This document shows, one piece after another, positions 43,632 to 53,679 of a stretch of DNA of 64,000 bases. The stretch covers positions 29,908-93,907 of the forward strand of contig JAAYSZ010000036.1 of the NCBI GenBank assembly GCA_012523895.1. The letters run 5' to 3'. Position 1 is the first letter of the stretch; each line of letters opens with the position of its first letter. Below the pieces are notes generated by a model, which did not search any database, was not told the DNA's origin, and was given only the letters and a program-made list of their open reading frames with translations. The stretch is from Erysipelotrichaceae bacterium (GTDB lineage: Bacteria; Bacillota_I; Bacilli_A; Erysipelotrichales; Erysipelotrichaceae). Made by a program: the position numbers and the translations under genes.

Positions 43632-46558
43632 TAAATCTCTCCTTCCTTAGGTGCCATATCGATTGCAGTAGTTAATTCTACCTTTAACATTTGTGAAATA
43701 CCTTGTTTTTGCATTGTAACACCGTATAGTACATCACATTCAGCCATTGTTCCTGGTCTATGTGTTACTACAATAAATTGAGTATTATCAGTAAAATCTT
43801 TTAAATACTTAGCAAATCTTTCAACATTGCTTTGGTCTAATGCTGCTTCAACTTCATCAAATATTACTAAAGGAACTGCTTTCACCTTAAGTATTGCAAA
43901 TAATACACAAATTGCAATTAAACTTTTTTCACCACCAGATAACAATCTTATATTAGTAATTGATTTTCCTGGAGGTTGAACATCAATATCTATTCCTGTA
44001 TTCAATATATCATTAATGTCTTCTAAAACTAAACTAGCTTTTCCACCACCAAATAAATTTCTAAATATTTTATTAAATTCAATATTAATAAGATTAAACA
44101 TTTCGCTAAATTGCTTAATCATTGTAGTATCTAATTCATCAATTGCGGCAAGTAAATTATCTCTACTTTCAATTAGTTCATTAGCTTGTGAAAGCATAAA
44201 TTCATATCTAGTGTTAACTTCTTCATACTCTTCTGGAGCATTCATATTAATGTTACCTAAATTATCAATTTCATGTCTTAGTTTAATTACTTCATTTCTA
44301 GCGTTTTCTAAAGGTTCATCAATAACCTTAGTTTTTGCAAATTCATAAGTCATTTGATATTCATTAGCTAATCTTTCTAAAAAGTTAACTAAATTTGTTT
44401 CAAGTTTAGCTAAATCTATTTTAAGGTTATTCATTTTAGAACTAGATTCATCATAAGATTTTCTAAGTTGTCTTATTTGAGCTTCTCTTCTTTCAACTTC
44501 TTGATGTAATTTAGTTCTTTTTTCTCTTTTAGATCTAATATTCATAGTTAATTCATCTCTTAATGAATATGAATTATTTAAATTGATAATAACATCATCA
44601 ACAATAGAAACATTATTTTCACCAATATTAGGATCTAATTGTTCTAAATCATTTTTTAATCTTTCATATTTAGCTCTTTTAGCTTCTACAACTGGCTCTA
44701 AATGAGCCATAGCTATCCTATTTTCTGTTAAAGAACTTTCTATAGTAGCTTTATTATCTTGAGATTCTTGAAGTTTATTTAAAGATAAGGATACTTTTGC
44801 ATTTTGTGATTCAATGCGGTTTCTAACATCTTTTAGTTCTTTTTCAACAGTAATTAAAGATGTACTATTTTTAATTTTTCCACCAGTCATAGAACCACCT
44901 CTATGAATAACATCTCCATCTAAAGTAACAATTTTATAACTATATTTTAATAATGATGCAAGATAGTTACCACTTTCTAAATTATCTACAACAATTACGT
45001 TTTGAAGTAATGAATACTTAACTAAATCAAATTTTGAATCAGTTTCTACAAAGTCACTTGCAACACCTAGATAACCTTCATTGTTTTCACAAATAATTTC
45101 ATGTTCTTTAGATAAAAATCTAGGATTTAATACAGTAAGAGGTAAAAATGTAGCTCTTCCACTGTGGTTTTTCTTTAAAAAATTTATAGCATTTCTCGCT
45201 GAAGATTCATCTGTAGTAACAATATTGTATAATGCACCACCAATTGCAACAGAAATAGCTTCTTCATATCCATTTTGAGGTATTAATACTTGTCCAACAA
45301 CACCTAAAACACCATTCAAACTCGATTTGTTATCTACAATAGCTTTAACTCCAGCTTGATTGTTAAATGGTTCTTTAACAATGTTTTTTAGTACATCTTT
45401 TCTATTTTGAAGTCTTCTTAAAATACTATTGTTTTCTTCAAAAGCCTGTCTATTTTCTGTAATATCAAATGCAACTTGATGTAATTTACTAGATAATAAA
45501 TCTATTTCAGTTTGAAAAGCTTCAAATCTATTTAATCTATCATCATATTCAATCTTTGCTTCTTCTAATAAATGCTGAAGTTCTATAATTTTTTGCTTAC
45601 TATCCCCTACTTCAATAGCATATTTTCTTTTTTCATCTAGCTCGATTTTCCTTGTTTCAAGAATTTGAATTTCATTAATAACTTTCATCATTTGATCTTG
45701 ATTATTATTGATTTCTTTTTCTAAATTATTCATTTCTTTTCTTGATTCTTGATTTTGAACTTCATGAACATTTATTGAAGTTTGCTGCATTACAGTAGAA
45801 GATTCCATATTAAAAATTTCTTTATCTAATTCAGCAATAGATTCATTAATATGATCAATTTCATTTACAAGAACACTAGTTTCTATTTGTTCAAGTCTTT
45901 GTTTCTTTTCCCTATATATTTCAGCTTTTCTAGCTTGTCTTTTTAAAGGAGAAACTTGTTTTTCTAATTCACTAATAATGTCTTGAATTCTATCTATATT
46001 TTCTTTTGTTCTTTCAAGTTTTGCTAAAGATTCAATTTTTCTTTTCTTATATTTAGCTACTCCAGCAGCTTCTTCAAAAACTCCTCTTCTTTCAAGAGGT
46101 TTAGATTCAGCAAATTGTGTTATATTTCCTTGAGAAATCATACTTAAAGAATCTTTCCCAATACCTGTATCTAATATTAAATCAACAATATCTTTTAATC
46201 TTACTCTATTTCTATTAATAAGATACTCAGCATCTTTATTTCTATATAATCTTCTAGTTACTTCTATTTCATCTAAATCAGAGTTTAAAGACTTATTTGA
46301 GTTATTAAAAACTAAGGTAACTTCAGCCATATTAACTCTTTTTCTATCTGCACTACCATTAAAAATAACATCTTCCATAGTAGAACCTCTTAAGCTTTTT
46401 ACTGATTGTTCACCTAAAACCCATCTAATAGCATCAGCAATATTACTCTTTCCACATCCATTTGGACCAACAACTCCAGTAATTGGACTATCAAAGCTTA
46501 TTACCACTCTATCAGCAAACGATTTAAACCCTTGCATTTCAATTCTTTTTAGGAACAT
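43631..46558 (-). CDS. smc: Chromosome partition protein SMC (short form)
   Basis: Condensin ATPase that organises the chromosome. At 975 residues it is about 200 shorter than Bacillus SMC (about 1190) but intact. It has Walker A GPNGCGKSNIADAIRW near 32, a hinge near residues 400-530 (GVLGVVGQVL...GDVIHRGGSMTGG), signature LLSGGEKSL and Walker B VIFDEVEAALD. The coiled-coil arms are shorter on both sides of the hinge, matching the lengths known from mollicutes. Both heads are complete, so truncation is unlikely. An extended -10 (TGTTATAAT, minus strand, near 46581-46589) precedes it. Confidence 0.94.
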   Translation of the reverse strand: MFLKRIEMQGFKSFADRVVISFDSPITGVVGPNGCGKSNIADAIRWVLGEQSVKSLRGSTMEDVIFNGSADRKRVNMAEVTLVFNNSNKSLNSDLDEIEVTRRLYRNKDAEYLINRNRVRLKDIVDLILDTGIGKDSLSMISQGNITQFAESKPLERRGVFEEAAGVAKYKKRKIESLAKLERTKENIDRIQDIISELEKQVSPLKRQARKAEIYREKKQRLEQIETSVLVNEIDHINESIAELDKEIFNMESSTVMQQTSINVHEVQNQESRKEMNNLEKEINNNQDQMMKVINEIQILETRKIELDEKRKYAIEVGDSKQKIIELQHLLEEAKIEYDDRLNRFEAFQTEIDLLSSKLHQVAFDITENRQAFEENNSILRRLQNRKDVLKNIVKEPFNNQAGVKAIVDNKSSLNGVLGVVGQVLIPQNGYEEAISVAIGGALYNIVTTDESSARNAINFLKKNHSGRATFLPLTVLNPRFLSKEHEIICENNEGYLGVASDFVETDSKFDLVKYSLLQNVIVVDNLESGNYLASLLKYSYKIVTLDGDVIHRGGSMTGGKIKNSTSLITVEKELKDVRNRIESQNAKVSLSLNKLQESQDNKATIESSLTENRIAMAHLEPVVEAKRAKYERLKNDLEQLDPNIGENNVSIVDDVIINLNNSYSLRDELTMNIRSKREKRTKLHQEVERREAQIRQLRKSYDESSSKMNNLKIDLAKLETNLVNFLERLANEYQMTYEFAKTKVIDEPLENARNEVIKLRHEIDNLGNINMNAPEEYEEVNTRYEFMLSQANELIESRDNLLAAIDELDTTMIKQFSEMFNLINIEFNKIFRNLFGGGKASLVLEDINDILNTGIDIDVQPPGKSITNIRLLSGGEKSLIAICVLFAILKVKAVPLVIFDEVEAALDQSNVERFAKYLKDFTDNTQFIVVTHRPGTMAECDVLYGVTMQKQGISQMLKVELTTAIDMAPKEGEI

Positions 46559-46591
46559 ACACTCCTCCTAATCCTGAATAATTATAACAAA

Positions 46592-46617
46592 AAAAGCACT
46601 TATATTAAAGGTGCTTA
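46592..46617 (-). terminator. Terminator of mscL
   Basis: On the minus strand AAGCAC and GTGCTT form a stem overlapping the mscL stop codon, followed by seven T. The smc promoter -10 begins directly after the T-run. Confidence 0.7.
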
Positions 46618-47010
46618 TTTTTCTTTTAAAATTGAAATAATTTCATTTAATGCTTTTGTTTCATCGCTAATAACAGGTTCAGTAACAAGTTCTTCCTTAG
46701 GGGTTCTTAATTTGTTAATTGCTTTAACCATTAAAAAAATACAAAAAGCAATAATTATAAAATTGAATATTGTTTGAATAAACAAACCATAATTTAAATA
46801 TACAGATTCTTCCCCTTTGTCAATTAATAAAACTTTAAGATGACTAAAGTCTGGACTACCAATAATAAATGAAATTAATGGTGTTAATATATCATTAACA
46901 AGTGAAGTAACAATAGCACCAAATGAAGATCCAATCATCATACCTACTGCTAAATCAACAACATTGCCTTTCATCGCAAATTCTTTAAATTCTTTAATAA
47001 AACTCTTCAT
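46615..47010 (-). CDS. mscL: Large-conductance mechanosensitive channel MscL
   Basis: Pentameric emergency-release channel of the cell membrane, 131 residues. The N-terminal helix and TM1 (EFAMKGNVVDLAVGMMIGSSFGAIVTSLV) are highly typical. TM2 lies near 70-95 (NYGLFIQTIFNFIIIAFCIFLMVKAIN), and a charged C-terminal helix follows. Its first 17 bp overlap the end of the U32 gene, whose 3' end also supplies a GGAGG site. Confidence 0.94.
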   Translation of the reverse strand: MKSFIKEFKEFAMKGNVVDLAVGMMIGSSFGAIVTSLVNDILTPLISFIIGSPDFSHLKVLLIDKGEESVYLNYGLFIQTIFNFIIIAFCIFLMVKAINKLRTPKEELVTEPVISDETKALNEIISILKEK

Positions 47011-49180
47011 TATTATCCTCCATGTTAAATTGTTTCACCATATTTAAACGAATATATTTTCCCTTTGTTATATAATTTTTTAATTTAAATACTTCATCTT
47101 CTAAAATATGAGTAAAACCTAATTCATCTTTTACTAGTGCAAATCTTTGTTTTTTAAAATTTTCTAAATAAAATTTGTGATTAATATTGCCTTTATATGC
47201 AATATCTTGTTTAGTAATCATTAAATCTCTTCTTCCAAAAATAAATGTAGATGTATTTGGGTAAAAATTAAATCGTTTAAAAAAAGCTTCTTCAATTTTT
47301 TTAATTTTATCTTCATTTAATTCTAAAGAATAACATACATTAACACATCCATTTTCTAATAGAAATTCAACTGCATAACTATTAGAAGCATTAAGTGTGT
47401 GACTTGCAAGTAATATAGATTTACTTTGATATAAATCTCCTATTTGAGATGCCATAGTATATTTTGTGTTAAATTTAATAGATTCTTCATTAACAACATA
47501 TCCTATAAAATTTATATCATTATTTGATTCTAACACATCTTTTTTATTAGAAAACATTATTCCATCTTTTTTTATTTGATTAATATTGTCTATTTCATAA
47601 ATGTTGTATATAGTATTATTTTCTTTTAAATTAGCTTTTATATAATGATTTTTAGTATTTCTTTTATATTTATTTATTCTTAATTCTGATAGTTTTTCTA
47701 AAGCATTTCTTCTTACTTCGTTAATTGATTTTATAGGTATAAATATATCATCAATATCTTTTGTGATTGTATCAAAAGTATAAGGTGTATCATTTGTTTT
47801 ATTTAATTGTTCACATATTTTTTCAAAAGATACAGGGATTTTTAAAGGTTTTTCACATATAAAATCAGAATCTACTATTACAGTATTTTTATTATCAGAT
47901 ACTTCTAAAATTAAGGGATGGTTTACCTTTGCATATACATGGCCTTTAATCATTACTCTTCTTTGTAATATTTCATTATTATCAGATATATTTTTATTCA
48001 AGATATAATCAGTTGTTTTTAATACAACATCTCCTATATCAACTTTTCCTCTTTTTTCAATAGAAACAATTTGATTAATAGTTCCTTTATTAACTAATTT
48101 GTTGTTTAAATATAATTTGTTAATATTCATTCCAAAATCTTCATTAGAATTAATTATTCTAATTCCATCATTTTGATTTAATTCTTCACTTAATTTTATG
48201 TTAATAAACTTTTTAGAAAAACTAACTACTTTTCCAATAGGAATACCTAAATGATTAGGTCTATATGGATTCATAAATAAGTCATCATTTTTATCAAACA
48301 TCTTACCTTCAGTAAAACCCCTATTAAATAATAATTTAAGGTGTTTTAATTCATTCTTATTTAATGAAAATTTTTTACCTTCATAATAAAAATCAATTGC
48401 TTTTCTAAATATACTTACTACAAGACCGACATATTCACTTCTTTTCATTCTTCCTTCAATTTTTAAACTAGAAACTCCTAATTCAATTAATTCAGGAATT
48501 TTATTAATTAAATTTAAATCTTTTGGACTAAGTAAATATTCATCTGTGTTTAAATAAGTATTAGAGGTAGAATCAAATAATTTATATTGTAATCTACAAT
48601 GTTGAGCACAAACTCCCCTATTACCTGACCTATTTTGAAGTAAACTACTCATTAAGCATTGTCCACTATAAGACATACACAAAGCACCATATGAAAACAC
48701 TTCAATTTCTATTCCTGTTTTAACACATTTTTTTACAATTTCTAATGGTGTTTCTCTTGCAAGAATTATTCTTTTTGCACCTTTTTCTTTCATGAATTTA
48801 ACACCATTAACATTATGAATATGCATCTGAGTAGAGCAATGTAAATCTAAATCAGGATATATTTTTCTTATTATATTAAATAGACCTAAATCTTGAATAA
48901 TTAAAGCATCAACTTGATTTTTATAATAAAAATCCACTTCCTTAATTGCTTTTTCAATTTCATTTTCAAATAAAAGAGTATTCATTGTCACATAAACATT
49001 TACTCCTCTTTCATGACAAAAATTAATAGCTTCTTTAAATCCATCTCTATCAAAATTATTTGCATATGCTCTAGCTCCAAAAGAAATTCCACCCATATAT
49101 ACTGCATCAGCACCGCTATTTACTGCAGCAATTAATGATTCCATATTACCTGCTGGAGCTAATAATTCTATTTTTTTCAT
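46994..49180 (-). CDS. Peptidase U32 family protein (RlhA-like, long form)
   Basis: A 728-residue U32 protein. The N-terminal U32 domain shows ELLAPAGNMESLIAAVNSGADAVYMGG, CHERGVNVYVTMNTL and the cluster signature SYGALCMSYSGQCLMSS with the following CAQHCRLQY cysteines. A long C-terminal region carries the DUF3656-like part. U32 proteins of this kind act in RNA hydroxylation (RlhA on 23S rRNA, TrhP on tRNA) rather than as classical peptidases; these assignments come from other species. The conserved Cys residues near 165-190 probably hold an Fe-S cluster. It follows holA by 23 bp. Confidence 0.87.
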   Translation of the reverse strand: MKKIELLAPAGNMESLIAAVNSGADAVYMGGISFGARAYANNFDRDGFKEAINFCHERGVNVYVTMNTLLFENEIEKAIKEVDFYYKNQVDALIIQDLGLFNIIRKIYPDLDLHCSTQMHIHNVNGVKFMKEKGAKRIILARETPLEIVKKCVKTGIEIEVFSYGALCMSYSGQCLMSSLLQNRSGNRGVCAQHCRLQYKLFDSTSNTYLNTDEYLLSPKDLNLINKIPELIELGVSSLKIEGRMKRSEYVGLVVSIFRKAIDFYYEGKKFSLNKNELKHLKLLFNRGFTEGKMFDKNDDLFMNPYRPNHLGIPIGKVVSFSKKFINIKLSEELNQNDGIRIINSNEDFGMNINKLYLNNKLVNKGTINQIVSIEKRGKVDIGDVVLKTTDYILNKNISDNNEILQRRVMIKGHVYAKVNHPLILEVSDNKNTVIVDSDFICEKPLKIPVSFEKICEQLNKTNDTPYTFDTITKDIDDIFIPIKSINEVRRNALEKLSELRINKYKRNTKNHYIKANLKENNTIYNIYEIDNINQIKKDGIMFSNKKDVLESNNDINFIGYVVNEESIKFNTKYTMASQIGDLYQSKSILLASHTLNASNSYAVEFLLENGCVNVCYSLELNEDKIKKIEEAFFKRFNFYPNTSTFIFGRRDLMITKQDIAYKGNINHKFYLENFKKQRFALVKDELGFTHILEDEVFKLKNYITKGKYIRLNMVKQFNMEDNNEEFY

Positions 49181-49203
49181 AATTTTCTTTCTATAATCTA
49201 TAA

Positions 49204-50154
49204 TTACCTTGTCATATTAACTAAAAATAATTCAAAACCATTGTTTGCTTCAATTTTACCGGTTTTAATATTTTGATCTAAAGTAGCTAATTCATTTAAC
49301 ATTGATAAAAGCTGATTAATTGTAAATACATTGATTCTTCTTAAAACAATTTTTATTCTATAAGGATGTGCTTTTATTCTTGATGCAATTTGTTCACTTG
49401 AAAATCCTAAAGAATATAAATATTTAACTTTAAACATAAATCGAATTTGAGTAGACAATATTAAAGATGCACCTACACCATCATAATTTTGTTTTTTTAA
49501 ATCTCTCCAATACTGTATTGAATTATCTAAATTTTTATCTAAAATTGCATTAATTAAGCTAAAAATATCATCTTCTAATGGCTTATTGATTAAATTTTTA
49601 ATATCTTCTAATTCAATAATTTCTTCAAAAGAACTTAATTTATTAATTTCAGTTTTTAAATTTATTAAATCAATTGGTAATCTATTTAATAGTTCATCCA
49701 ATGCTTCATTAGTAAGTTTAATATTGTATTTATTTAAAGCGTTTTTCACAATGGAATTAAATTCATATTGTTTTATTTGTTCTATATTAATGATTTTTGC
49801 ATGTTTAACTAGTGTTTTATAAAGTGTTTTTCTTTTATCTACATTAATATTTCCATACATTATTAAATAAAGTCCACTAAAATCATTTTTTATTAACTCT
49901 ATAAATTTCTTTTGACTATTTTCATCTAAAGAAAATTCTGATGTAAGAAAAATAGGTTTATTAATAAAAACAACCTTTTTACTACTAAACATTGGTATTG
50001 AGTTACAGTCTTGTATTAATAAATCAATATTTATTTTTTTATCAGTTCCATCAAATTCACTAATATCAAAACTATCAATTGTTTCATTTTTCAGTATATC
50101 TTTAATTTTATTTTTAATTAATTGTAAATCTTCTCCAGTAATTAAGTATATCAT
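49204..50154 (-). CDS. holA: DNA polymerase III subunit delta
   Basis: Clamp-loader wrench subunit of 316 residues. It has the AAA+-like fold without a functional Walker A: MIYLITGEDLQLIKNKI at the start, NSIPMFSSKKVVFINKP near 55-70 and the C-terminal collar helices (FMFKVKYLYSLGFSSEQIA...LATLDQNIKTGKIEANNGFELFLV). The comEC-holA order is conserved in Firmicutes. It overlaps comEC by 1 bp. rpsT, which often follows holA in Bacilli, is replaced here by the U32 gene. Confidence 0.92.
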   Translation of the reverse strand: MIYLITGEDLQLIKNKIKDILKNETIDSFDISEFDGTDKKINIDLLIQDCNSIPMFSSKKVVFINKPIFLTSEFSLDENSQKKFIELIKNDFSGLYLIMYGNINVDKRKTLYKTLVKHAKIINIEQIKQYEFNSIVKNALNKYNIKLTNEALDELLNRLPIDLINLKTEINKLSSFEEIIELEDIKNLINKPLEDDIFSLINAILDKNLDNSIQYWRDLKKQNYDGVGASLILSTQIRFMFKVKYLYSLGFSSEQIASRIKAHPYRIKIVLRRINVFTINQLLSMLNELATLDQNIKTGKIEANNGFELFLVNMTR

Positions 50155-52070
50155 TATTTGATTATACCAATTCTTCCCTTACTAGTGTAAAAAACATTAA
50201 AGATTTTAGTGAAATATATAGTTATATCTCCTTCATTTTTAGTATCTAAATAAAATATTCCTTCATTATCTAATAAGTTTAATACTTCAATTGAAGGATG
50301 TTTATATAAATTGTTTTTACCACTAGAAATAATTGCAATTTTGGGATTAACTTGTTTAATGAAATTTTTACTTGAACTTGTATTACTTCCATGATGTGCA
50401 AGTTTTAATATGTCTACTTCTAACAAATCATATTTTTTAATTATCTTATCTTCTATTTCTTTTGAAATATCCCCAGTAAATAAAAATGATATATTATTAA
50501 TATTAGTATAATGAACTAAAGAATTATCATTTTCATCTTTTCCTTTAAATTGATTTAAATCATAAAAAGTAAATTCATTAACTTTAAATTCTTCAATATA
50601 AAAATCTTTTATTTCTATTACATTAAAATCATTAAATAAATTATCTATATTACCACAGTGATCTTCATCATAATGTGTAATTATTAAAGTATCTATTTTA
50701 GAAATACCTTTAGCATTTAAATATTGCTTTAAATAGGAATATTGATATTTAGAACCTGTATCTATTAATATATTAGTTTTATTAAAATATGATCTTATTA
50801 ATATAGAATCTCCTTGTCCTACATTAATAAAGGTAACTTCACTTAAAATATGGATATATCCAAATTTAAGAATTAACATATAAAATATTATTGTAAAATA
50901 CCATCTAAGTTTATTATTTTTTAATAAATAATTAATATAAATAATAAATAAAATTCCTATTCCTAATGGATAACCGTATATATTAAATGTATCTATTAAA
51001 TTAAAGAAATAGTTATATATTTCGATTACAAAATAAAAAATATTGCTTTTAATAAATAAAGTAATAATTGATAATATATAAATTATTCCAAGAAAATAAA
51101 CATAAAAAATATAAAGAATAGTTAATATAAAATTAAATTGTTTATTAAATAATCCTTGAATAAAAAACATATATAAATATCTTTTTGGTCTTTCTTTAAA
51201 TAAATAATCAGAATAATAAAATCCTATCAATATCCAAAAACCAATATTAAATACTTGATTAGGATCAATTAATAAAAGTAAAACAATACTTAAGCCTATT
51301 TTATCTTTATTATTTAAATTAAATTGTTTAATTACTTTAAATATCAATAACCTTATAATTTTTATTGGGAAAGTATAAATAATACCTAAAATCATTAATA
51401 ATATTATTTCAATTTTATTAATGGTTTTTTTATAAAAAAGTCTATTTAAAAGTTTTTTAATTATTAAAATAAATCCAAGTATATTAAATCCTGAAGTTAG
51501 AAAAATAGATTCTATATCGTCCTTATAAGTAATATTTAATAATGATTTATATAACCAAGATTTATTGTTAAAATTTAAATTATCAATTTTTACTTGTATA
51601 AAAGATCTTATAGTTTTTCCATTATTTATTATATTAATGTCAGTATTTTTTAGTTTATAGAAGACACCTTTTTTATTTAAATAATCATTAAAATCAAAAT
51701 TAAAAAAACCTGGTCTTCTATCTAGATATTCATAATATCCTTTAATATTTACTTTACTATCAATAATGTATTTTCTATCTGTATAAACTATTGTTTTTGT
51801 CTTTAAATTTTCAATTATTATATATGAACTGGTAACCTTAGTAATATAGCCAGTAATATTAGTATATGGTTTTTCATTATATCTATTAATAAATACTATT
51901 AATATTAAACATAGTATTAAAACAATAGATTTATCTTTATATTTTATTAACCAAAAACCAGATACTAAGATTAATATATTTATACCAAGCTTATCTTTTA
52001 ATAAAATTACAATAATTAATAGTACTGAAGTTAATATCCATCTATTTTTTAAAGAGAAATCAGTGAACAT
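50154..52070 (-). CDS. comEC: ComEC/Rec2 DNA uptake channel
   Basis: Putative membrane channel for transforming DNA, 638 residues. Order: several N-terminal membrane segments with a DUF4131/OB-like extracellular domain (about 70-160), the Competence domain with many hydrophobic segments (about 185-400), and a C-terminal metallo-beta-lactamase-like domain (about 410-630) with THYDEDHCGN and LAHHGSNTSSS. The MBL metal motif HxxxDH is intact, so a nuclease role is plausible. Somewhat shorter than Bacillus ComEC (about 776). It overlaps comEA by 22 bp. Pilus genes (comG) are not in the window, so natural competence is unproven. Confidence 0.93.
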   Translation of the reverse strand: MFTDFSLKNRWILTSVLLIIVILLKDKLGINILILVSGFWLIKYKDKSIVLILCLILIVFINRYNEKPYTNITGYITKVTSSYIIIENLKTKTIVYTDRKYIIDSKVNIKGYYEYLDRRPGFFNFDFNDYLNKKGVFYKLKNTDINIINNGKTIRSFIQVKIDNLNFNNKSWLYKSLLNITYKDDIESIFLTSGFNILGFILIIKKLLNRLFYKKTINKIEIILLMILGIIYTFPIKIIRLLIFKVIKQFNLNNKDKIGLSIVLLLLIDPNQVFNIGFWILIGFYYSDYLFKERPKRYLYMFFIQGLFNKQFNFILTILYIFYVYFLGIIYILSIITLFIKSNIFYFVIEIYNYFFNLIDTFNIYGYPLGIGILFIIYINYLLKNNKLRWYFTIIFYMLILKFGYIHILSEVTFINVGQGDSILIRSYFNKTNILIDTGSKYQYSYLKQYLNAKGISKIDTLIITHYDEDHCGNIDNLFNDFNVIEIKDFYIEEFKVNEFTFYDLNQFKGKDENDNSLVHYTNINNISFLFTGDISKEIEDKIIKKYDLLEVDILKLAHHGSNTSSSKNFIKQVNPKIAIISSGKNNLYKHPSIEVLNLLDNEGIFYLDTKNEGDITIYFTKIFNVFYTSKGRIGIIK

Positions 52071-52513
52071 ATGGCCTCATATTTAGCATCGCCTATTCCA
52101 GATACATTCTTTAATTCTTCAATACTTTGAAATAATTTATTTTCTCTATATTCAATTATTTTTTTAGCTGTTACTTCTCCAATACCTGGTAACATCATTA
52201 ATTGATTAAGACTTGCTGTATTGATTGAAACAAGAGCAGTTTCTTGTTTTATTGGAATATACAATATATCTTTATCACTTAGCTCTAGTTGCTTGTTTAT
52301 AGTACTTAAATCTGCATTTTCTTCAACATTTACAAGTGCTAATAAATCATTAATATTAGATCCTTTTTTTATACTATAAAACCCTGGATTACTTATAGCA
52401 CCATTAATTTCAACAGTAATATATTTTTTAGATAATTTAGATAAATCAATAACTTTAAATTCAATAGAAACAACTAAAAACAATGCAATTAAAAAAATGA
52501 GTAGTTTATACAT
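52049..52513 (-). CDS. comEA: ComEA-like DNA-binding protein
   Basis: A 154-residue membrane-anchored DNA receptor. An N-terminal hydrophobic anchor (LLIFLIALFLVV, 4-15) is followed by an SLBB-type domain (ITVEINGAISNPGFYSIKKG) and a C-terminal double helix-hairpin-helix (LNQLMMLPGIGEVTAKKIIEYR...LKNVSGIGDAKYEAI), the order seen in ComEA. It lies directly before comEC, the classic pair. Slightly shorter than Bacillus ComEA (about 205) through a shorter linker. Confidence 0.92.
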   Translation of the reverse strand: MYKLLIFLIALFLVVSIEFKVIDLSKLSKKYITVEINGAISNPGFYSIKKGSNINDLLALVNVEENADLSTINKQLELSDKDILYIPIKQETALVSINTASLNQLMMLPGIGEVTAKKIIEYRENKLFQSIEELKNVSGIGDAKYEAICSLISL

Positions 52514-52554
52514 ATAATCACCTACTCATTTATTGTTTAAATTTATAATTATCC

Positions 52555-53025
52555 TTATTCAATTGCAACAATTGTTACTTTATAAGAATTTTCAACATCT
52601 ACTGTTACGGTACTGCCTACTTTTCTTTCAAGAATTGCTTCAGCTAAAGGTGTAACATTAGATAACTTACCATTTAATGGATCAGACTCAGTAGAACCAA
52701 CAATTGTATAAGTTACTAATTCTTTAGTATCCATAAATTCTACTTTAACAGTTGATCCGATTTTTACAGTTTTTGAACCGCTTTTTTTAGTGTCAATAAT
52801 TTCATAATTACCTAACATAAATTCTAGTTCTCTAATTTTAGCTTCGTTTTGAGCTTGACGATCTCTAGCAGCGTCATAATCTGCGTTTTCCGATAAGTCA
52901 CCTTGAGCCCTAGCAGCTTTTAATTCTTCAGTAATTTCTTCTCTTACTACATGAACTAAATTATTATATTGTTCTTGAAGATCTTTAAGACCTTCTTCAG
53001 TTACATAAATTTTTTCGTTTGTCAT
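52555..53025 (-). CDS. greA: Transcription elongation factor GreA
   Basis: Stimulates transcript cleavage by backtracked RNA polymerase. The 156 residues show the N-terminal coiled coil with the acidic tip (RAQGDLSENADYDAARDRQ) and the C-terminal FKBP-like domain (VGSTESDPLNGKLSNVTPLAEAILERKVGSTV). Full length. GGAGCAAG lies upstream. Directly downstream of udk in this cluster, as in Bacillus. Confidence 0.96.
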   Translation of the reverse strand: MTNEKIYVTEEGLKDLQEQYNNLVHVVREEITEELKAARAQGDLSENADYDAARDRQAQNEAKIRELEFMLGNYEIIDTKKSGSKTVKIGSTVKVEFMDTKELVTYTIVGSTESDPLNGKLSNVTPLAEAILERKVGSTVTVDVENSYKVTIVAIE

Positions 53026-53049
53026 ATCTTGCTCCTTAATTGTTTAAAA

Positions 53050-53679
53050 TTATAATACTGTCTGTGTAATGATACTATTTATTTTTGTGTTTAACAAGTC
53101 TATAGCAACAATGTTGTGACCACCTTCAGGTATTATAACATCTGCATATTTTTTACTTGGTTCAACAAATCCCTCATGCATTGGTTTAACAGTAGTTAAA
53201 TATTGTTTGATTACTGAATCCATTGTTCTGCCTCTTTCTAAAACATCTCTTTGAAGCCTTCTAATAAACCTTACATCTGCATCTGTATCTACAAATATTT
53301 TTATATCTAATTTATTTCTAATTAATTCATCTTCTAAAACTAATAAACCCTCAAGAATTATTACGTCACTTGGTTCAATAATTTCAGTATCTTTACTTCT
53401 AGTATGCTGTGTAAAATCGTAAATAGGTTTAATTATTGTAATACCTTGTGATAATGAATTTAAATGTTTTACTAATAACTCAGTATCAAAAGCGAATGGA
53501 TGATCATAATTAGTCTTTACTCTTTCTTCCATACTTAAGTGAGATTGATCTTTGTAATAATCATCTTGTCTAATTATAATAACAGATTTTCTTTCTTCAA
53601 ATTGCTTATATAATTTTAATGCAATTGAAGATTTTCCTGATGCACTACCCCCTGCAATACCTATAATAATCGGTTTCAT
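53050..53679 (-). CDS. udk: Uridine kinase
   Basis: Phosphorylates uridine and cytidine in pyrimidine salvage, 209 residues. Walker A is [14 protein letters not shown] at 7-20; the nucleoside-binding RQDDYYKDQ and [12 protein letters not shown] follow, then the [11 protein letters not shown] (Walker B-like) and lid-region [15 protein letters not shown]. Overlaps mltG by 1 bp. No anomalies. Confidence 0.95.
   Translation of the reverse strand: MKPIIIGIAGGSASGKSSIALKLYKQFEERKSVIIIRQDDYYKDQSHLSMEERVKTNYDHPFAFDTELLVKHLNSLSQGITIIKPIYDFTQHTRSKDTEIIEPSDVIILEGLLVLEDELIRNKLDIKIFVDTDADVRFIRRLQRDVLERGRTMDSVIKQYLTTVKPMHEGFVEPSKKYADVIIPEGGHNIVAIDLLNTKINSIITQTVL

Noticed and set aside
43631..46558. SMC suspected to be truncated because it is about 200 residues short
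   Set aside because: Both ATPase halves, the hinge and all motifs are present, and similar lengths are known in mollicutes.
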